A stretch of 16,007 nucleotides of DNA from Spirochaeta sp. (GTDB lineage Bacteria > Spirochaetota > Spirochaetia > DSM-2461). Shown one piece after another: positions 1-7,283 of the stretch. The stretch is taken from contig JAUVIY010000024.1 of NCBI GenBank assembly GCA_030592625.1, positions 1 to 16,007 of the forward strand. The letters are read 5' to 3'. A program made the translations under genes and the position numbers. A model generated the notes under the pieces. That model saw only the letters and a list, made by a program, of their open reading frames with translations, was not told where the DNA came from and did no database searches. Within the stretch, counting starts at the first letter, position 1; every line of letters starts with the position of its first letter.

Positions 1-262
1 CCCACTCGCCGAAATCCATCTCAGCCAGGCCTTCTGAGACAATCACCTCGAGTCCACTCTTCCGGGCCGTCGGAGCGATAGTTTCACCGGCTCTTTTGAG
101 TGGGCTTGAATAGAGCCGGTCCGGTTTCTCCTTCGAAAGAACCGAGGAAATCTCTTCGGCATCACAGAGTCCTTTAGGGCTCAAGCCCGGGTCGCTTCCC
201 CTTCCTATATACAAACCGGCAGATTCCGGTTCGGCATGTCGGATGAGGAGAATCTCGATCAT
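1..262 (-). CDS. cobC: CobC-like alpha-ribazole phosphatase, histidine phosphatase family (3' end outside window)
   Basis: This is the N-terminal 87 or so residues of a histidine phosphatase, and the rest lies beyond base 1. The frame opens MIEILLIRHAEP; the RHAE at residues 8-11 is the RHG-type catalytic motif. It continues with an LYSSPLKRAGET segment typical of the family and an LAEMDFGEW segment matching the conserved L-E-x-DFGxWE stretch. The family removes the 5' phosphate from alpha-ribazole phosphate or adenosylcobalamin 5'-phosphate during nucleotide-loop assembly. Its ATG (262-260) overlaps the cobS stop as ATGA, so it is the third gene of a translationally coupled cobT-cobS-cobC operon. 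The assignment rests on both the motifs and the neighbours; a broad-specificity phosphoglycerate-mutase-like phosphatase cannot be excluded from the fragment alone. Confidence 0.88.
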   Translation of the reverse strand, partial: MIEILLIRHAEPESAGLYIGRGSDPGLSPKGLCDAEEISSVLSKEKPDRLYSSPLKRAGETIAPTARKSGLEVIVSEGLAEMDFGEW

Positions 263-1089
263 GGTATCAAGCTCAGGAGTCCCGGTGAGGACAGATCGAG
301 GCGATAAAGCAGCAGAATGCCGAAAAGAGCCAGCAAGTCGCCGGTTTCAATCAGGGCGCCGTAGACGTCTCCGGTATGTCCCCCCAGTCGCCGGGAGATT
401 CCGGCAGCTATGCAAAGGATGATGCCGGTTACTACCGCGGTGAGTATAAGACCGGCGACTCCGTAGAAGAACGCGGTAATGAGAAGTACTGAGATAATCG
501 CCGAAATGACGGCGGCAGGACTTGCAGAGGCGCGGTTTCTGTCTCCCATGCCCCCGGGTCTGGCCGAGGGGAATAAGCGCATCATCAGAGGTATTATACC
601 ACGAGAAAGCGCTGGGGCTGAAATGAGAGGGTAGAGATCTTCCAAGCTCAGGCTCAGGTGGCCAACCGGACCGGTCGATGACTTCGGAGTTGCGGCATAA
701 CCTTGCAGTGATATCAATTCGGCGATTACCGCTATCTGCAGGGCGCACATCACCAGGAGGGCCAGGGCACCGAAGGAACCCAGGCGGCTGTCGGCCATGA
801 TGGTTAAGCATTTTTCCCGGTCCTTTCCGCCACCCATACCATCGGCCAAATCGGCCAGCCCGTCCATGTGCAGCCCGCCGGTAATGCCGATGCGGACGGC
901 GACGATAATCACCGCCGTTCCCGCCGCACCGAAGATCCATCCTCCCGCCCAGGCGGCAGCGGCGGCGATGATTCCCAGGATGAGGCCGGCCCAGGGATAA
1001 GCGGCCGGAACCCGGGATGCTTTTTTCGGGGGCCGGCCGGGCACCGGGATGATGGACAGGAAGCGCAGGGCCTCGGCAAGGGCTCTCAT
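259..1089 (-). CDS. cobS: Adenosylcobinamide-GDP ribazoletransferase (cobalamin synthase)
   Basis: This 276-residue integral membrane protein joins adenosylcobinamide-GDP to alpha-ribazole (phosphate), the last condensation of cobalamin synthesis. The family's conserved stretch GGLHMDGLADLADG is followed by a conserved aspartate-serine-arginine segment (IMADSRLGSFGAL) that belongs to the metal and substrate site. Near the C-terminus, GHTGDVYGALIE matches the family's GDVYGA-type motif. Several hydrophobic membrane segments alternate with these loops. Length is slightly above the usual 245-260 residues; the extra appears as a loop around residues 130-155. The ATG overlaps the cobT stop (ATGA, 1089-1086) and its own stop overlaps the cobC ATG, so it is the middle gene of a tightly coupled operon. 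Confidence 0.95.
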   Translation of the reverse strand: MRALAEALRFLSIIPVPGRPPKKASRVPAAYPWAGLILGIIAAAAAWAGGWIFGAAGTAVIIVAVRIGITGGLHMDGLADLADGMGGGKDREKCLTIMADSRLGSFGALALLVMCALQIAVIAELISLQGYAATPKSSTGPVGHLSLSLEDLYPLISAPALSRGIIPLMMRLFPSARPGGMGDRNRASASPAAVISAIISVLLITAFFYGVAGLILTAVVTGIILCIAAGISRRLGGHTGDVYGALIETGDLLALFGILLLYRLDLSSPGLLSLIP

Positions 1090-2168
1090 GAGGGGTCCTG
1101 CAGTATTATCAGCTCTTCAGCCAGGGTTCCCATCTCGCTCAGGAGGGCCGCACCGGCCTCCACCAGGGGCATCACCGCGGCGGCGCCTGTACCTTCTCCC
1201 AGTCGGAATCCCAGATCCAGAACAGGTTTGAGTTCCAGCTTCGCCGCCATGGCCCGATGACCCGGCTCAGCGGAGAGGTGACTGAGTACCATCCTCTCCC
1301 TGATTCCCGGGGCCATGGCGAATGCGGTGAGGGCCGCGGCGCCGCTGATGAACCCGTCGATTAGAACCAGGGCTCCATCAGCCGCGACTGCAAGCATGGC
1401 ACCGCACATGGCGGCGATTTCCAATCCTCCCAGTTTTGCCATGACACTAATCGGATCGGCAGTATCCGGCTGGTGGAGCTCGATGGCGTCCTTTATGACA
1501 CGGATCTTCTTCTTTTGACTGGCATCCCCGATGCCGGTACCTCCCCCGGTGACGGTGGCCGAATCCCGGCCGGTGAAAACGGCGGTGAGGGCGGCGGCGG
1601 AAGTCGTATTGCCGATGCCCATCTCGCCGATACCGATAATTTTCGCTCCGGTTTCGTCGATGGCATCCCGGGCGGTTTCGATACCGGCGGCCATAGCCAG
1701 TATGGCCTCATCCCGGCTCATTGCCGCTTCCACCCGGATGTTGCCCGTACCCTTCCTGATACGACGGACGATAAGACCCTCGGGCTCTTCATAAGGGGTG
1801 GCGACCCCGACGTCGATGACTTTAATGACGGCACCGGCTTTCCCGGCCAGAACGTTGATTCCCGCCTTACCGGCACAGAATGCTTTTATCATAACCGCGC
1901 TGACGAAAGGAGGGGAGGCGCTCACCCCTTCGGCGGTGACACCGTGATCCCCGGCATAGATAAGGGACAGTTTTGAATCAGTGACGGGGTGCTCTGTTCC
2001 CTGAATACCGGCCAGTTTGATTCCCAGTTCTTCCAGACGTCCCAGGGACCCCGGGGGTTTGAGCAGGGCGTCCATGCGTTCGGCAGCCGCTTGTAGAGCT
2101 TTACCATCTAAGGGTTTGACTGCGGCTGTGGTATCGTTGATGAGTTTTTCGGCTTCGGTAGCTGTCAT
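1086..2168 (-). CDS. cobT: Nicotinate-nucleotide--dimethylbenzimidazole phosphoribosyltransferase
   Basis: A 360-residue cytosolic enzyme that transfers phosphoribose from nicotinate mononucleotide to the lower-ligand base, giving alpha-ribazole phosphate. Family signatures seen in order are LKPPGSLGRLEELG (residues 36-49), YAGDHGVTAEGVSA, GEMGIGNTTSAAAL and, near the C-terminus, RLGEGTGAA, which holds the catalytic glutamate. Length is normal for CobT. The start is supported by an AGGAG at 2182-2178, nine bases upstream of the ATG. The stop overlaps cobS by four bases. It is now the first cob gene of this block: cobU, usually nearby, lies about 12.8 kb away on the same strand. No clear promoter of its own was seen directly upstream, so read-through from the higBA promoter is possible. 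Confidence 0.96.
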   Translation of the reverse strand: MTATEAEKLINDTTAAVKPLDGKALQAAAERMDALLKPPGSLGRLEELGIKLAGIQGTEHPVTDSKLSLIYAGDHGVTAEGVSASPPFVSAVMIKAFCAGKAGINVLAGKAGAVIKVIDVGVATPYEEPEGLIVRRIRKGTGNIRVEAAMSRDEAILAMAAGIETARDAIDETGAKIIGIGEMGIGNTTSAAALTAVFTGRDSATVTGGGTGIGDASQKKKIRVIKDAIELHQPDTADPISVMAKLGGLEIAAMCGAMLAVAADGALVLIDGFISGAAALTAFAMAPGIRERMVLSHLSAEPGHRAMAAKLELKPVLDLGFRLGEGTGAAAVMPLVEAGAALLSEMGTLAEELIILQDPS

Positions 2169-2174
2169 GTTTGG

Positions 2175-2312
2175 TTACTCCTGTATGTCGGAATCGGATG
2201 TTATCAGGGGCGGTGAGTTTTCGCTATGTTTACCATATCTCATGGTGATCCTTGCATCAGCTACAATGATATAACCAACGGAAACCTGAGATATGCATGC
2301 TACAGTAAATGA
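2175..2312 (-). pseudogene. Possible fossil 3' end of a gene that once preceded cobT
   Basis: Between higA and cobT an open minus-strand frame of 45 codons ends with a TAA at 2177-2175, embedded just after the cobT Shine-Dalgarno, as an upstream operon gene usually would. The conceptual product includes GYIIVADARITMRYGKH and then SENSPPLITSDSDIQE. It has no convincing start codon or ribosome site of its own. I do not recognise it, and it shows no similarity to the cobU tail. It may be the remnant of a gene truncated when the higBA and ATPase block arrived, or a chance open frame; the length alone does not settle this. Confidence 0.22.
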
Positions 2313-2358
2313 CTATTAAAGATGCTTTTTGGATTCTCCATATAGCAGCACATCCGGA

Positions 2359-2685
2359 CTAGGCATTTACAGTATTCTGAGCTTGTGGCTGAACAATATG
2401 TGATTTTACCTCTTGATCTATTTTGTCGCCCAGTTTGCTTTTGGCTATTTTCACATTGTATCTCACTTGCAAATTGAGCCAGAACTCAGGTTCAATTCTA
2501 AAATATTTTCCGAGGCGCAATGCTGTATCTGCCGAAATATTCCGTTTCCCGTGAATGATCTGACTGATTCTGTTGGGTGGTACGTTAATATCTTTCGCCA
2601 ATTGTGCCTGTGAAATATTCAAAGGCTCCAGAAACTCTTCAAGAAGAATCTCACCAGGTGTAATTGGTGTCAATTTGTTTTCCAT
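2359..2685 (-). CDS. higA: HigA-type antitoxin, XRE-family repressor
   Basis: A 108-residue protein of the HigA/VapI family. It opens with a typical TPGEILLEEFLEPLNIS stretch, followed by a helix-turn-helix (about residues 24-51, with QLAKDINVPPNRISQIIHG) and the family's WLNLQVRYNVKIAK tail. Known members bind the HigB toxin and repress their own promoter. It starts with ATG at 2685 behind AGGGGG at 2697-2692; that ribosome site overlaps the end of the ancestral higB frame, indicating translational coupling. The gene looks intact although its toxin partner upstream is frameshifted. It is also the gene immediately upstream of cobT on the same strand, with no evident terminator between. Confidence 0.92.
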   Translation of the reverse strand: MENKLTPITPGEILLEEFLEPLNISQAQLAKDINVPPNRISQIIHGKRNISADTALRLGKYFRIEPEFWLNLQVRYNVKIAKSKLGDKIDQEVKSHIVQPQAQNTVNA

Positions 2686-2688
2686 AAC

Positions 2689-2953
2689 TTACCCCCTATG
2701 ATAATCAACGATTTCAACCTGAATGGCATTTCCATCACTCCTGATTATTGATTCTGATGCTATATTGACCTTTTCTATCTCCCTTCAGTTGTTCAAGATG
2801 GTTGCCGGGTGGGACCCTCAGGTTATGTATTGAAACGGCTGCGAGTAAAATTTCCAGTTTAATCCTTGCTTTACGCGAAAATTCCCGAAATCTTCGAACG
2901 TCAATATCATTAAAGAGCCTTTTTGTATCCTTGCATCTAAAAGACTTGATCAC
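2689..2953 (-). pseudogene. higB: HigB/RelE-family toxin, frameshifted by a small internal deletion
   Basis: The frame starts at GTG (2953-2951) with MIKSFRCKDTKRLF, the canonical HigB N-terminus, and runs through RVPPGNHLEQLKGDRKGQYS to SIRINNQ. It then stops prematurely at 2737-2735 after one extra residue. The expected C-terminus continues in another frame: SDGNAIQVEIVDYHRG, ending at TAA 2691-2689. Family members have a WRICFRW-like segment exactly at the junction, and it is absent here. A deletion of about 20 bases therefore explains the shift; the size is inferred from the family pattern. Rejoined, the ancestral protein would be about 94 residues, close to the usual 92. The DYH near the end, part of the ribonuclease active site in HigB, is out of frame, so the toxin should be inactive. 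Confidence 0.88.
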
Positions 2954-2959
2954 ACTGTA

Positions 2960-2988
2960 ATTATATGACGAGTTACGTCAATCGTCAA
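2960..2988 (-). promoter_or_regulatory. higBA promoter with overlapping palindromic operator
   Basis: On the minus strand TTGACG (2988-2983) and a perfect TATAAT (2965-2960) are separated by 17 bases, a near-consensus sigma-70 promoter. The spacer holds a perfect inverted repeat TGACG-AGTTA-CGTCA (2966-2980), placed as expected for autorepression by HigA. Transcription should begin near 2954-2953, at or beside the higB GTG, so the message would be almost leaderless. The promoter faces higB, higA and, with no visible terminator, cobT-cobS-cobC. Confidence 0.75.
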
Positions 2989-3025
2989 TTATTAAACGGT
3001 TTTTTCAGTAATAGCTACCGGACTC

Positions 3026-3175
3026 ATGTATCCCTCTTTAGGGGTGGTTGTTGATACTGAGCTAGAACCAAAAAAAGTGATAATATCTTCAGATATCGAG
3101 CAAAATACTATATTATACCTGAAAAACGGTGATGAAAACATTGAAAATCAGGATAAAAGGAACTATACTCAATAA
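3026..3175 (+). CDS. Small hypothetical ORF just upstream of the ATPase (possible gene remnant)
   Basis: A 49-codon frame from ATG 3026 to TAA 3173-3175. The product contains GVVVDTELEPKKVIISSDI and ILYLKNGDENIENQDKRNYTQ; it is not recognised. The stop lies two bases before the ATPase ATG (TAATAATG), an arrangement typical of termination-reinitiation coupling. The ATPase itself has no well-placed ribosome site: its nearest AAGGA is 16 bases upstream of the ATG. No Shine-Dalgarno precedes this small ORF either, so it may be the surviving 3' end of a larger gene, or chance. Confidence 0.28.
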   Translation: MYPSLGVVVDTELEPKKVIISSDIEQNTILYLKNGDENIENQDKRNYTQ

Positions 3176-3177
3176 TA

Positions 3178-4413
3178 ATGGAATATCAATATCGATTTAT
3201 ATCGGAGAAATTACTGAGATACATTGATCACTTCCCCGTCCTTGTTCTTACGGGGGCAAGGCAGGTGGGAAAATCAACCCTGTTGAAAAAGCTACTGGGA
3301 GACCGTTATGAAATAGTAGTGTTTGACCCGGTAACGGATGTAGAAAACGCCGGAACTGAGCCGGAACTGTTCTTTAAAAATCATCCGGGTCCTCTGATTC
3401 TTGATGAAATTCAATATGCGCCCGAGCTTGTTCCAGTCATAAAGCGTCTGGTTGATGAGAATCATCTACCGGGGAAGTACATCCTGACGGGCTCTCAGCA
3501 ATGGGGGATGATGAAAAATATTTCAGAAAGTTTAGCCGGCCGAGCCGTATTACTCACTCTGATGGGGTTTCATCTTCCGGAATGTGCTGGGGAATTACAT
3601 AAGAAACGATGGCCTGAAAAAATAATGGAAAATGGAATGAACGAACTTCTCCAACCTGATTTTCTGCACCTTCCCTTCTCCCTGTCGGAGCACATATATC
3701 GAGGACAGATGCCGGCAATTCAGAGACTTCCCCTGGAAGTCATTCCCGGCTATCTGAATTCGTACCTTGCAACGTATATTGAGCGAGATGTTCGACTGAT
3801 GGCGGAAATCTCAGATCTTCAACAGTTTGGAAGATTCTTCAGACTCTGCGGGGCCTTAAGCGGACAGGAGATCAATTACAGTCAATTAGGTAGAGATATT
3901 GGAATTACACCTCAGACGTCCAGGCGTTGGCTGGATATCCTCAGGGCTACTTTTCAGTGGATTGAAATCCCCGCCTATTCAGGGAATACCTTAAAAAGAG
4001 TGAGCGGCAAACCCAAAGGATACATGGCCGATACGGGTATGTTGACACAAAGCCTCTATATTTCCACTCCACAAGCCCTGGCGTCCCACCCATCCTGGGG
4101 GAATATCGTTGAATCCCTGGTGGCTACGGATATTCTTAAAACATTCTCTACAATAACATCGCCACCGGCGGTTTATCACTGGCGGAGCCATAGTGGAGCG
4201 GAGGTGGATCTTATCCTCGAACAGAATGGAAAATACTTTCCCATTGAGATTAAATCCACCACTCGACCAAGCAAAAAAGACACTCGAGGAATTAAAGCCT
4301 TCAGAGAGACCTATCCGAATTTAAATATTCAGCCCGGTGTTGTGATCCATCTGGGTGATAAAAACCTGTGGCTGTCGGAAGATGCGGCCGGAGTGTCTTA
4401 TTTCACCCTGTAG
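3178..4413 (+). CDS. AAA-type ATPase with C-terminal DUF4143 domain
   Basis: A 411-residue protein of the common AAA_14/DUF4143 class. The N-terminal ATPase domain has Walker A GARQVGKST (residues 26-34), Walker B LILDE (73-77), a sensor-like ILTGSQQ (102-108) and an arginine in SESLAGR (116-122). The C-terminal half has the DUF4143 pattern with a winged-helix-like stretch, YSQLGRDIGITPQTSRRWLDIL. A PD-(D/E)XK-like motif, AEVDLIL followed by FPIEIKST, suggests a nuclease-like fold. Its cellular role is not established; such genes are frequent in accessory DNA. It stands alone on the plus strand, opposite to higBA, and its stop lies six bases from the cobU relic. Length is normal for the class and no frameshift is seen. 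Confidence 0.9.
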   Translation: MEYQYRFISEKLLRYIDHFPVLVLTGARQVGKSTLLKKLLGDRYEIVVFDPVTDVENAGTEPELFFKNHPGPLILDEIQYAPELVPVIKRLVDENHLPGKYILTGSQQWGMMKNISESLAGRAVLLTLMGFHLPECAGELHKKRWPEKIMENGMNELLQPDFLHLPFSLSEHIYRGQMPAIQRLPLEVIPGYLNSYLATYIERDVRLMAEISDLQQFGRFFRLCGALSGQEINYSQLGRDIGITPQTSRRWLDILRATFQWIEIPAYSGNTLKRVSGKPKGYMADTGMLTQSLYISTPQALASHPSWGNIVESLVATDILKTFSTITSPPAVYHWRSHSGAEVDLILEQNGKYFPIEIKSTTRPSKKDTRGIKAFRETYPNLNIQPGVVIHLGDKNLWLSEDAAGVSYFTL

Positions 4414-4419
4414 ATTATT

Positions 4420-4507
4420 TTATTTCAATTTCTGGGCCAAACCCGAGCTCATCAGATATACCTCATCGGCAGCGGCGGCGAACATCTGGTGTGTGAATCT
4501 GCTGAGG
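4420..4507 (-). pseudogene. cobU: Relic of the 3' end of cobU
   Basis: The last 28 codons and stop of a cobU gene, without the rest. The minus-strand translation LSRFTHQMFAAAADEV then YLMSSGLAQKLK differs from the C-terminus of the intact cobU at 14987-15562 at only three residues. At base level 77 of 88 positions match. Homology starts exactly at the stop codon (4422-4420) and ends abruptly after 4507. Seven of the eleven differences are silent, so the copy derives from a functional cobU that had been diverging under selection. It is in the same orientation as the intact gene and forms a direct repeat with it. Confidence 0.9.
4420..4507. repeat. Left direct repeat of the sugar island (88 bp, partner 14987-15074)
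   Basis: Direct repeat of 88 bp matching 14987-15074 at 77 positions, with a perfect core of 29 bp around 4464-4492. The two copies are the outer limits of about 10.5 kb of sugar-utilisation genes, consistent with attachment-site-like ends or with recombination at a duplicated cobU tail. Confidence 0.85.
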
Positions 4508-4921
4508 CATTCGGCTTGATAGGGATGGATTGATGATGTTCACGGGCCGTGTCTTGCTGATCTACGCGCTAAAGATCTTATCCAAAAGCTCTATAGATGC
4601 CATATCGATCGAGCTTCACTTAAGTGGAAGCCCTCTGGGGATTCCCGCCTCCTATGGTGGCGGTTAAGGAAAAACGATACCGAATCCTCAAATATTTCCT
4701 TGACAGAGTCTTAATGACAGGGTTCATTGTAAATAACATTAAGTAACGACGTCCCTTGTCTGATTGGTCAATGGAGCCGAAAAAGGATAATTCCATAAAC
4801 AAAGGGATCCCATAAGGTGATACTACCAACTGACGAGATCTTCAGAGATCGATTCCTGTTCAGCCCCTGGAGAAGAGTATTGCAGTGATGAGAATCCTTG
4901 AAAAAGGACGGAGGAGTAGTA
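4508..4921. other. Intergenic leader between the cobU relic and the oxidoreductase operon
   Basis: About 410 bases with no supported gene; short open frames here have no coding character I recognise. It should hold the promoter of the downstream operon. A TTGACA lies at 4700-4705, but the hexamer 17 bases further (TTCATT, 4723-4728) is a poor -10. A palindrome sits at 4613-4631 and a small TCCTT-GAAA-AAGGA hairpin at 4895-4908, just before the ribosome site. The cobU homology does not extend past 4507. Confidence 0.5.
4613..4631. repeat. Imperfect palindrome upstream of the oxidoreductase operon
   Basis: The sequence GCTTCACTTAAGTGGAAGC contains a perfect 10-bp palindrome CACTTAAGTG flanked by GCTT and GAAGC, with one extra base on the right side. 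It lies about 290 bases before the oxidoreductase start. It could be a regulator site for one of the two ROK proteins or a chance palindrome. Confidence 0.3.
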
Positions 4922-5941
4922 ATGATACGAATAGCTGTTGTCGGATTGGGATTCATGGGAAAGACCCATATAGGGGCTTACAACCAATTACCCAACGCCA
5001 AAATCACCGCATTGTGTGATAGAGACCCGGATCGGGTTAATCTGACATCCCTTGATGCCGGAGGTAATATTGAGACATCGAGCGGGTCGGTCGACTTCTC
5101 TGATGTCCCGAAATATACGGATTACGATGAGATGCTCGCCAAAGGGGGGTTCGATGCGGTGGATATCACTCTTCCGACGGATGTCCATGCAGCTTTTGCC
5201 ACCAAGGCGCTCAAGGCCGGTTATCATGTTTTTGTAGAAAAGCCCCTTGCCATGGATTATGAATCGGCAATGCTTATAACCGCGGCCGCAGAAGAGAGCG
5301 GAAAGGTTTGTTCGGTTGGTCAGTGCTTGCGATTCTGGCCTTTGTATACCGAGGTTAAGAAGGTTCTGGACAGCGGGGAATACGGGGCGACCCGTCATGC
5401 GGAATTCGGGCGATACTCACCTCCTGCCACGTGGATTGTAGACGGTTGGTCCGAGAACTCTTCCCGCTCGGGGAACGCTTCGCTGGATCTCCATATCCAC
5501 GATGTAGATATAATATTATTCCTCTTCGGCAAGCCCCAAAGCGTACGTTCCGTCGGTGTTCCGGACGGGAATGGCTTTTTTACCCATATATCAACGGTGT
5601 ATCAGTATCCTGAAGTTTCCGTAACATCCACTGGTGGATGGGGTTTCTCCCCCGATTTCCCGTTTAGCATGCGGGCCCTCTATGTTTTGGATAAAGCCAC
5701 TATCGAGATGGATATTTCCAAGGATCACCCTGTTATGGTATTCCCGTACGGAAGAGAACCTTTTCCCCTGGAACTTCCGGAGGGTGACGGTTACCGCAAT
5801 GAAATCATTGATTTTGTGGAGCGGTGCGAAAGTGGAAAAATATCGGAAATAGTTTCGCCCTCGGTGGCTGCCGAATCTGTCCGTCTTACCCGGTTGGAAA
5901 TCCAATCAGCCAGGGAGAATCGTGAAATCGTGATGGATTGA
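4922..5941 (+). CDS. Gfo/Idh/MocA-family NAD(P)-dependent oxidoreductase
   Basis: A 339-residue cytosolic dehydrogenase. The N-terminal Rossmann fold has GLGFMG at residues 8-13, and the hallmark EKPLA motif is at 106-110. A downstream DLHIHDVD (189-196) supplies the conserved histidine and aspartate of the catalytic site. The family oxidises or epimerises sugars, inositols and their derivatives, often through 3-keto intermediates. ATG 4922 is chosen over the upstream TTG at 4898 because GGAGGAG lies seven bases before it and family homology begins at MIRIAVVGLG. It is the first gene of a plus-strand operon and ends seven bases before the ROK regulator. The substrate cannot be read from sequence; the neighbours suggest an amino sugar or its deacylated product. 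Confidence 0.92.
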   Translation: MIRIAVVGLGFMGKTHIGAYNQLPNAKITALCDRDPDRVNLTSLDAGGNIETSSGSVDFSDVPKYTDYDEMLAKGGFDAVDITLPTDVHAAFATKALKAGYHVFVEKPLAMDYESAMLITAAAEESGKVCSVGQCLRFWPLYTEVKKVLDSGEYGATRHAEFGRYSPPATWIVDGWSENSSRSGNASLDLHIHDVDIILFLFGKPQSVRSVGVPDGNGFFTHISTVYQYPEVSVTSTGGWGFSPDFPFSMRALYVLDKATIEMDISKDHPVMVFPYGREPFPLELPEGDGYRNEIIDFVERCESGKISEIVSPSVAAESVRLTRLEIQSARENREIVMD

Positions 5942-5948
5942 ATTCGGA

Positions 5949-7283
5949 ATGCATACGGTACGAATGACCGGGGCGGCCAATGCGAATGTTCAGAATCAAA
6001 TCAACGTATCGCTGATATTCAACTTTCTCAGACATCACGGGGAAACGTATCGGGCCGAGATATCCCGTAAAGTCGGCCTGAGTCCTCCGGCCGTATCTCG
6101 AGCCATTGAGTCTTTGCTTGAGCAAGGATATCTCAGTGAAAGCGGAAACCTCGTCACCAGAAACGGAAAGAAAGTCGCCCGATTAATTGTCAATCCCGAC
6201 AAAGGCTGCGTCATTGCAATCGATTTCCTGAAAGGTCGTTCCAGATTCGGTTGTTTCGATTTTACAGGAGATCTGATCTACCAGACTGTCGGAGATTACT
6301 TCAGTGAAAATGGCGATGTCCTCAAGGCGCTTGTTGAAAAGATCAAACAGTTTATCGGGGAGGCCAGTCTCATCGATAAAAGCAGGCCTCTACCTGAAAT
6401 CAAAGCCATATGCCTCGGTGTTCCCTGTGCAGTTGATACAAAGAGTGGTAAAACAACCGGAGCGTGGTTGTACGATTTCCTGGTTGATCTTAACTTTAAA
6501 ACAGAACTTGAGTCGGTGTTTGACATACCGGTTTTCATTGAGAACGATATCAAGCTTGCAGCGTTTGCCGAAAACCGTCTCGGCAAGGGAATGCAGCATC
6601 ACAATCTGGTTTATATCGATATTAACAAGTATGGGATTGGTTCCGGTATAATCCTGGATGGTCACATCGTCAGAGGTGCACTCGGACTTGCAGGGGAAAT
6701 CGGATACTCGATAATTCCAGGGGTCAAAACAGACAAAAAATATCACCCAATGGGGTATCTGGAGTCCCAGGCATCACTTAAATCCATCGTTGGGAAGGTT
6801 CTCGAGTGCCTTGAAGCCGGAGAGATATTCTCATTAGCCGGATCACCCGGGGATGATCCTGGTACCGACACGAGTTTGACGGCTCGGAAGGTGTTCCAGG
6901 CCGCCGTTGATGGTGACAGCCTATGCCGTCGTGTCATCAATCAGGCCGTCGAGCTACTTATTTCCATTACAACAAACCTCATTCTTGCTGTGAATCCCGA
7001 GATAGTCATTATCGGCGGGGATATCTACGACATGCCCGGTGCTGAAGAACTCTTCCTGGTGCCGTTGAAACAGAAAATGGGGAAAATATTGCCTTTCGAG
7101 GCTCCTATCGTTGAATTCTCTATACTTGGTTCGGACGCATGTATGAGAGGAGCCTCCCTCTTCGGGGTGGAATCCATTTTATCCGGTTTATATCCTTTTA
7201 CAGTAGACTCTCTCAGCTCTTCAGATTCATTAGATAAAGCTAGTAGTAAAATCAACAATCAGGAGAATATTTATGCCTCGTAA
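5949..7283 (+). CDS. ROK-family transcriptional regulator (first of two)
   Basis: A 444-residue ROK regulator. A winged helix-turn-helix (about residues 18-65, with [22 protein letters not shown]) is followed by a ROK sugar-binding domain containing [23 protein letters not shown] and [12 protein letters not shown]. The glycine-rich phosphate loop normally near residue 90 is not recognisable ([12 protein letters not shown]). The cysteine-rich zinc motif usually after AGEIG is replaced by a stretch without cysteines. It is therefore likely a sugar-responsive repressor rather than a kinase, binding its ligand atypically. It sits inside the catabolic operon, seven bases after the oxidoreductase, and overlaps the next gene by 11 bases. 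A second ATG at residue 6 is also possible as start; neither has a strong ribosome site. It is a paralogue of the protein at 9030-10280. Confidence 0.92.
   Translation: MHTVRMTGAANANVQNQINVSLIFNFLRHHGETYRAEISRKVGLSPPAVSRAIESLLEQGYLSESGNLVTRNGKKVARLIVNPDKGCVIAIDFLKGRSRFGCFDFTGDLIYQTVGDYFSENGDVLKALVEKIKQFIGEASLIDKSRPLPEIKAICLGVPCAVDTKSGKTTGAWLYDFLVDLNFKTELESVFDIPVFIENDIKLAAFAENRLGKGMQHHNLVYIDINKYGIGSGIILDGHIVRGALGLAGEIGYSIIPGVKTDKKYHPMGYLESQASLKSIVGKVLECLEAGEIFSLAGSPGDDPGTDTSLTARKVFQAAVDGDSLCRRVINQAVELLISITTNLILAVNPEIVIIGGDIYDMPGAEELFLVPLKQKMGKILPFEAPIVEFSILGSDACMRGASLFGVESILSGLYPFTVDSLSSSDSLDKASSKINNQENIYAS

Noticed and set aside
1049..1976. Several long plus-strand open frames opposite cobS and cobT
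   Set aside because: They are antisense shadows of GC-rich genes with low-complexity Pro/Arg/Ser products and no ribosome sites.
2169..2358. Cobalamin riboswitch upstream of cobT (also looked for before cobU at 15563-15610)
   Set aside because: No B12-box-like element or extended conserved hairpin set was recognised in either place, and the cobU leader is far too short.
4700..4728. TTGACA at 4700 as a full promoter for the oxidoreductase operon
   Set aside because: The hexamer at the correct spacing (TTCATT) matches the -10 consensus at only three positions.
3084..4852. Similar 16-mers at 3084-3099 and 4837-4852, both containing ATCTTCAGA and ATCGA
   Set aside because: Fourteen of 16 matching bases are expected by chance several times within a window this size, and the sites share no consistent position relative to genes.
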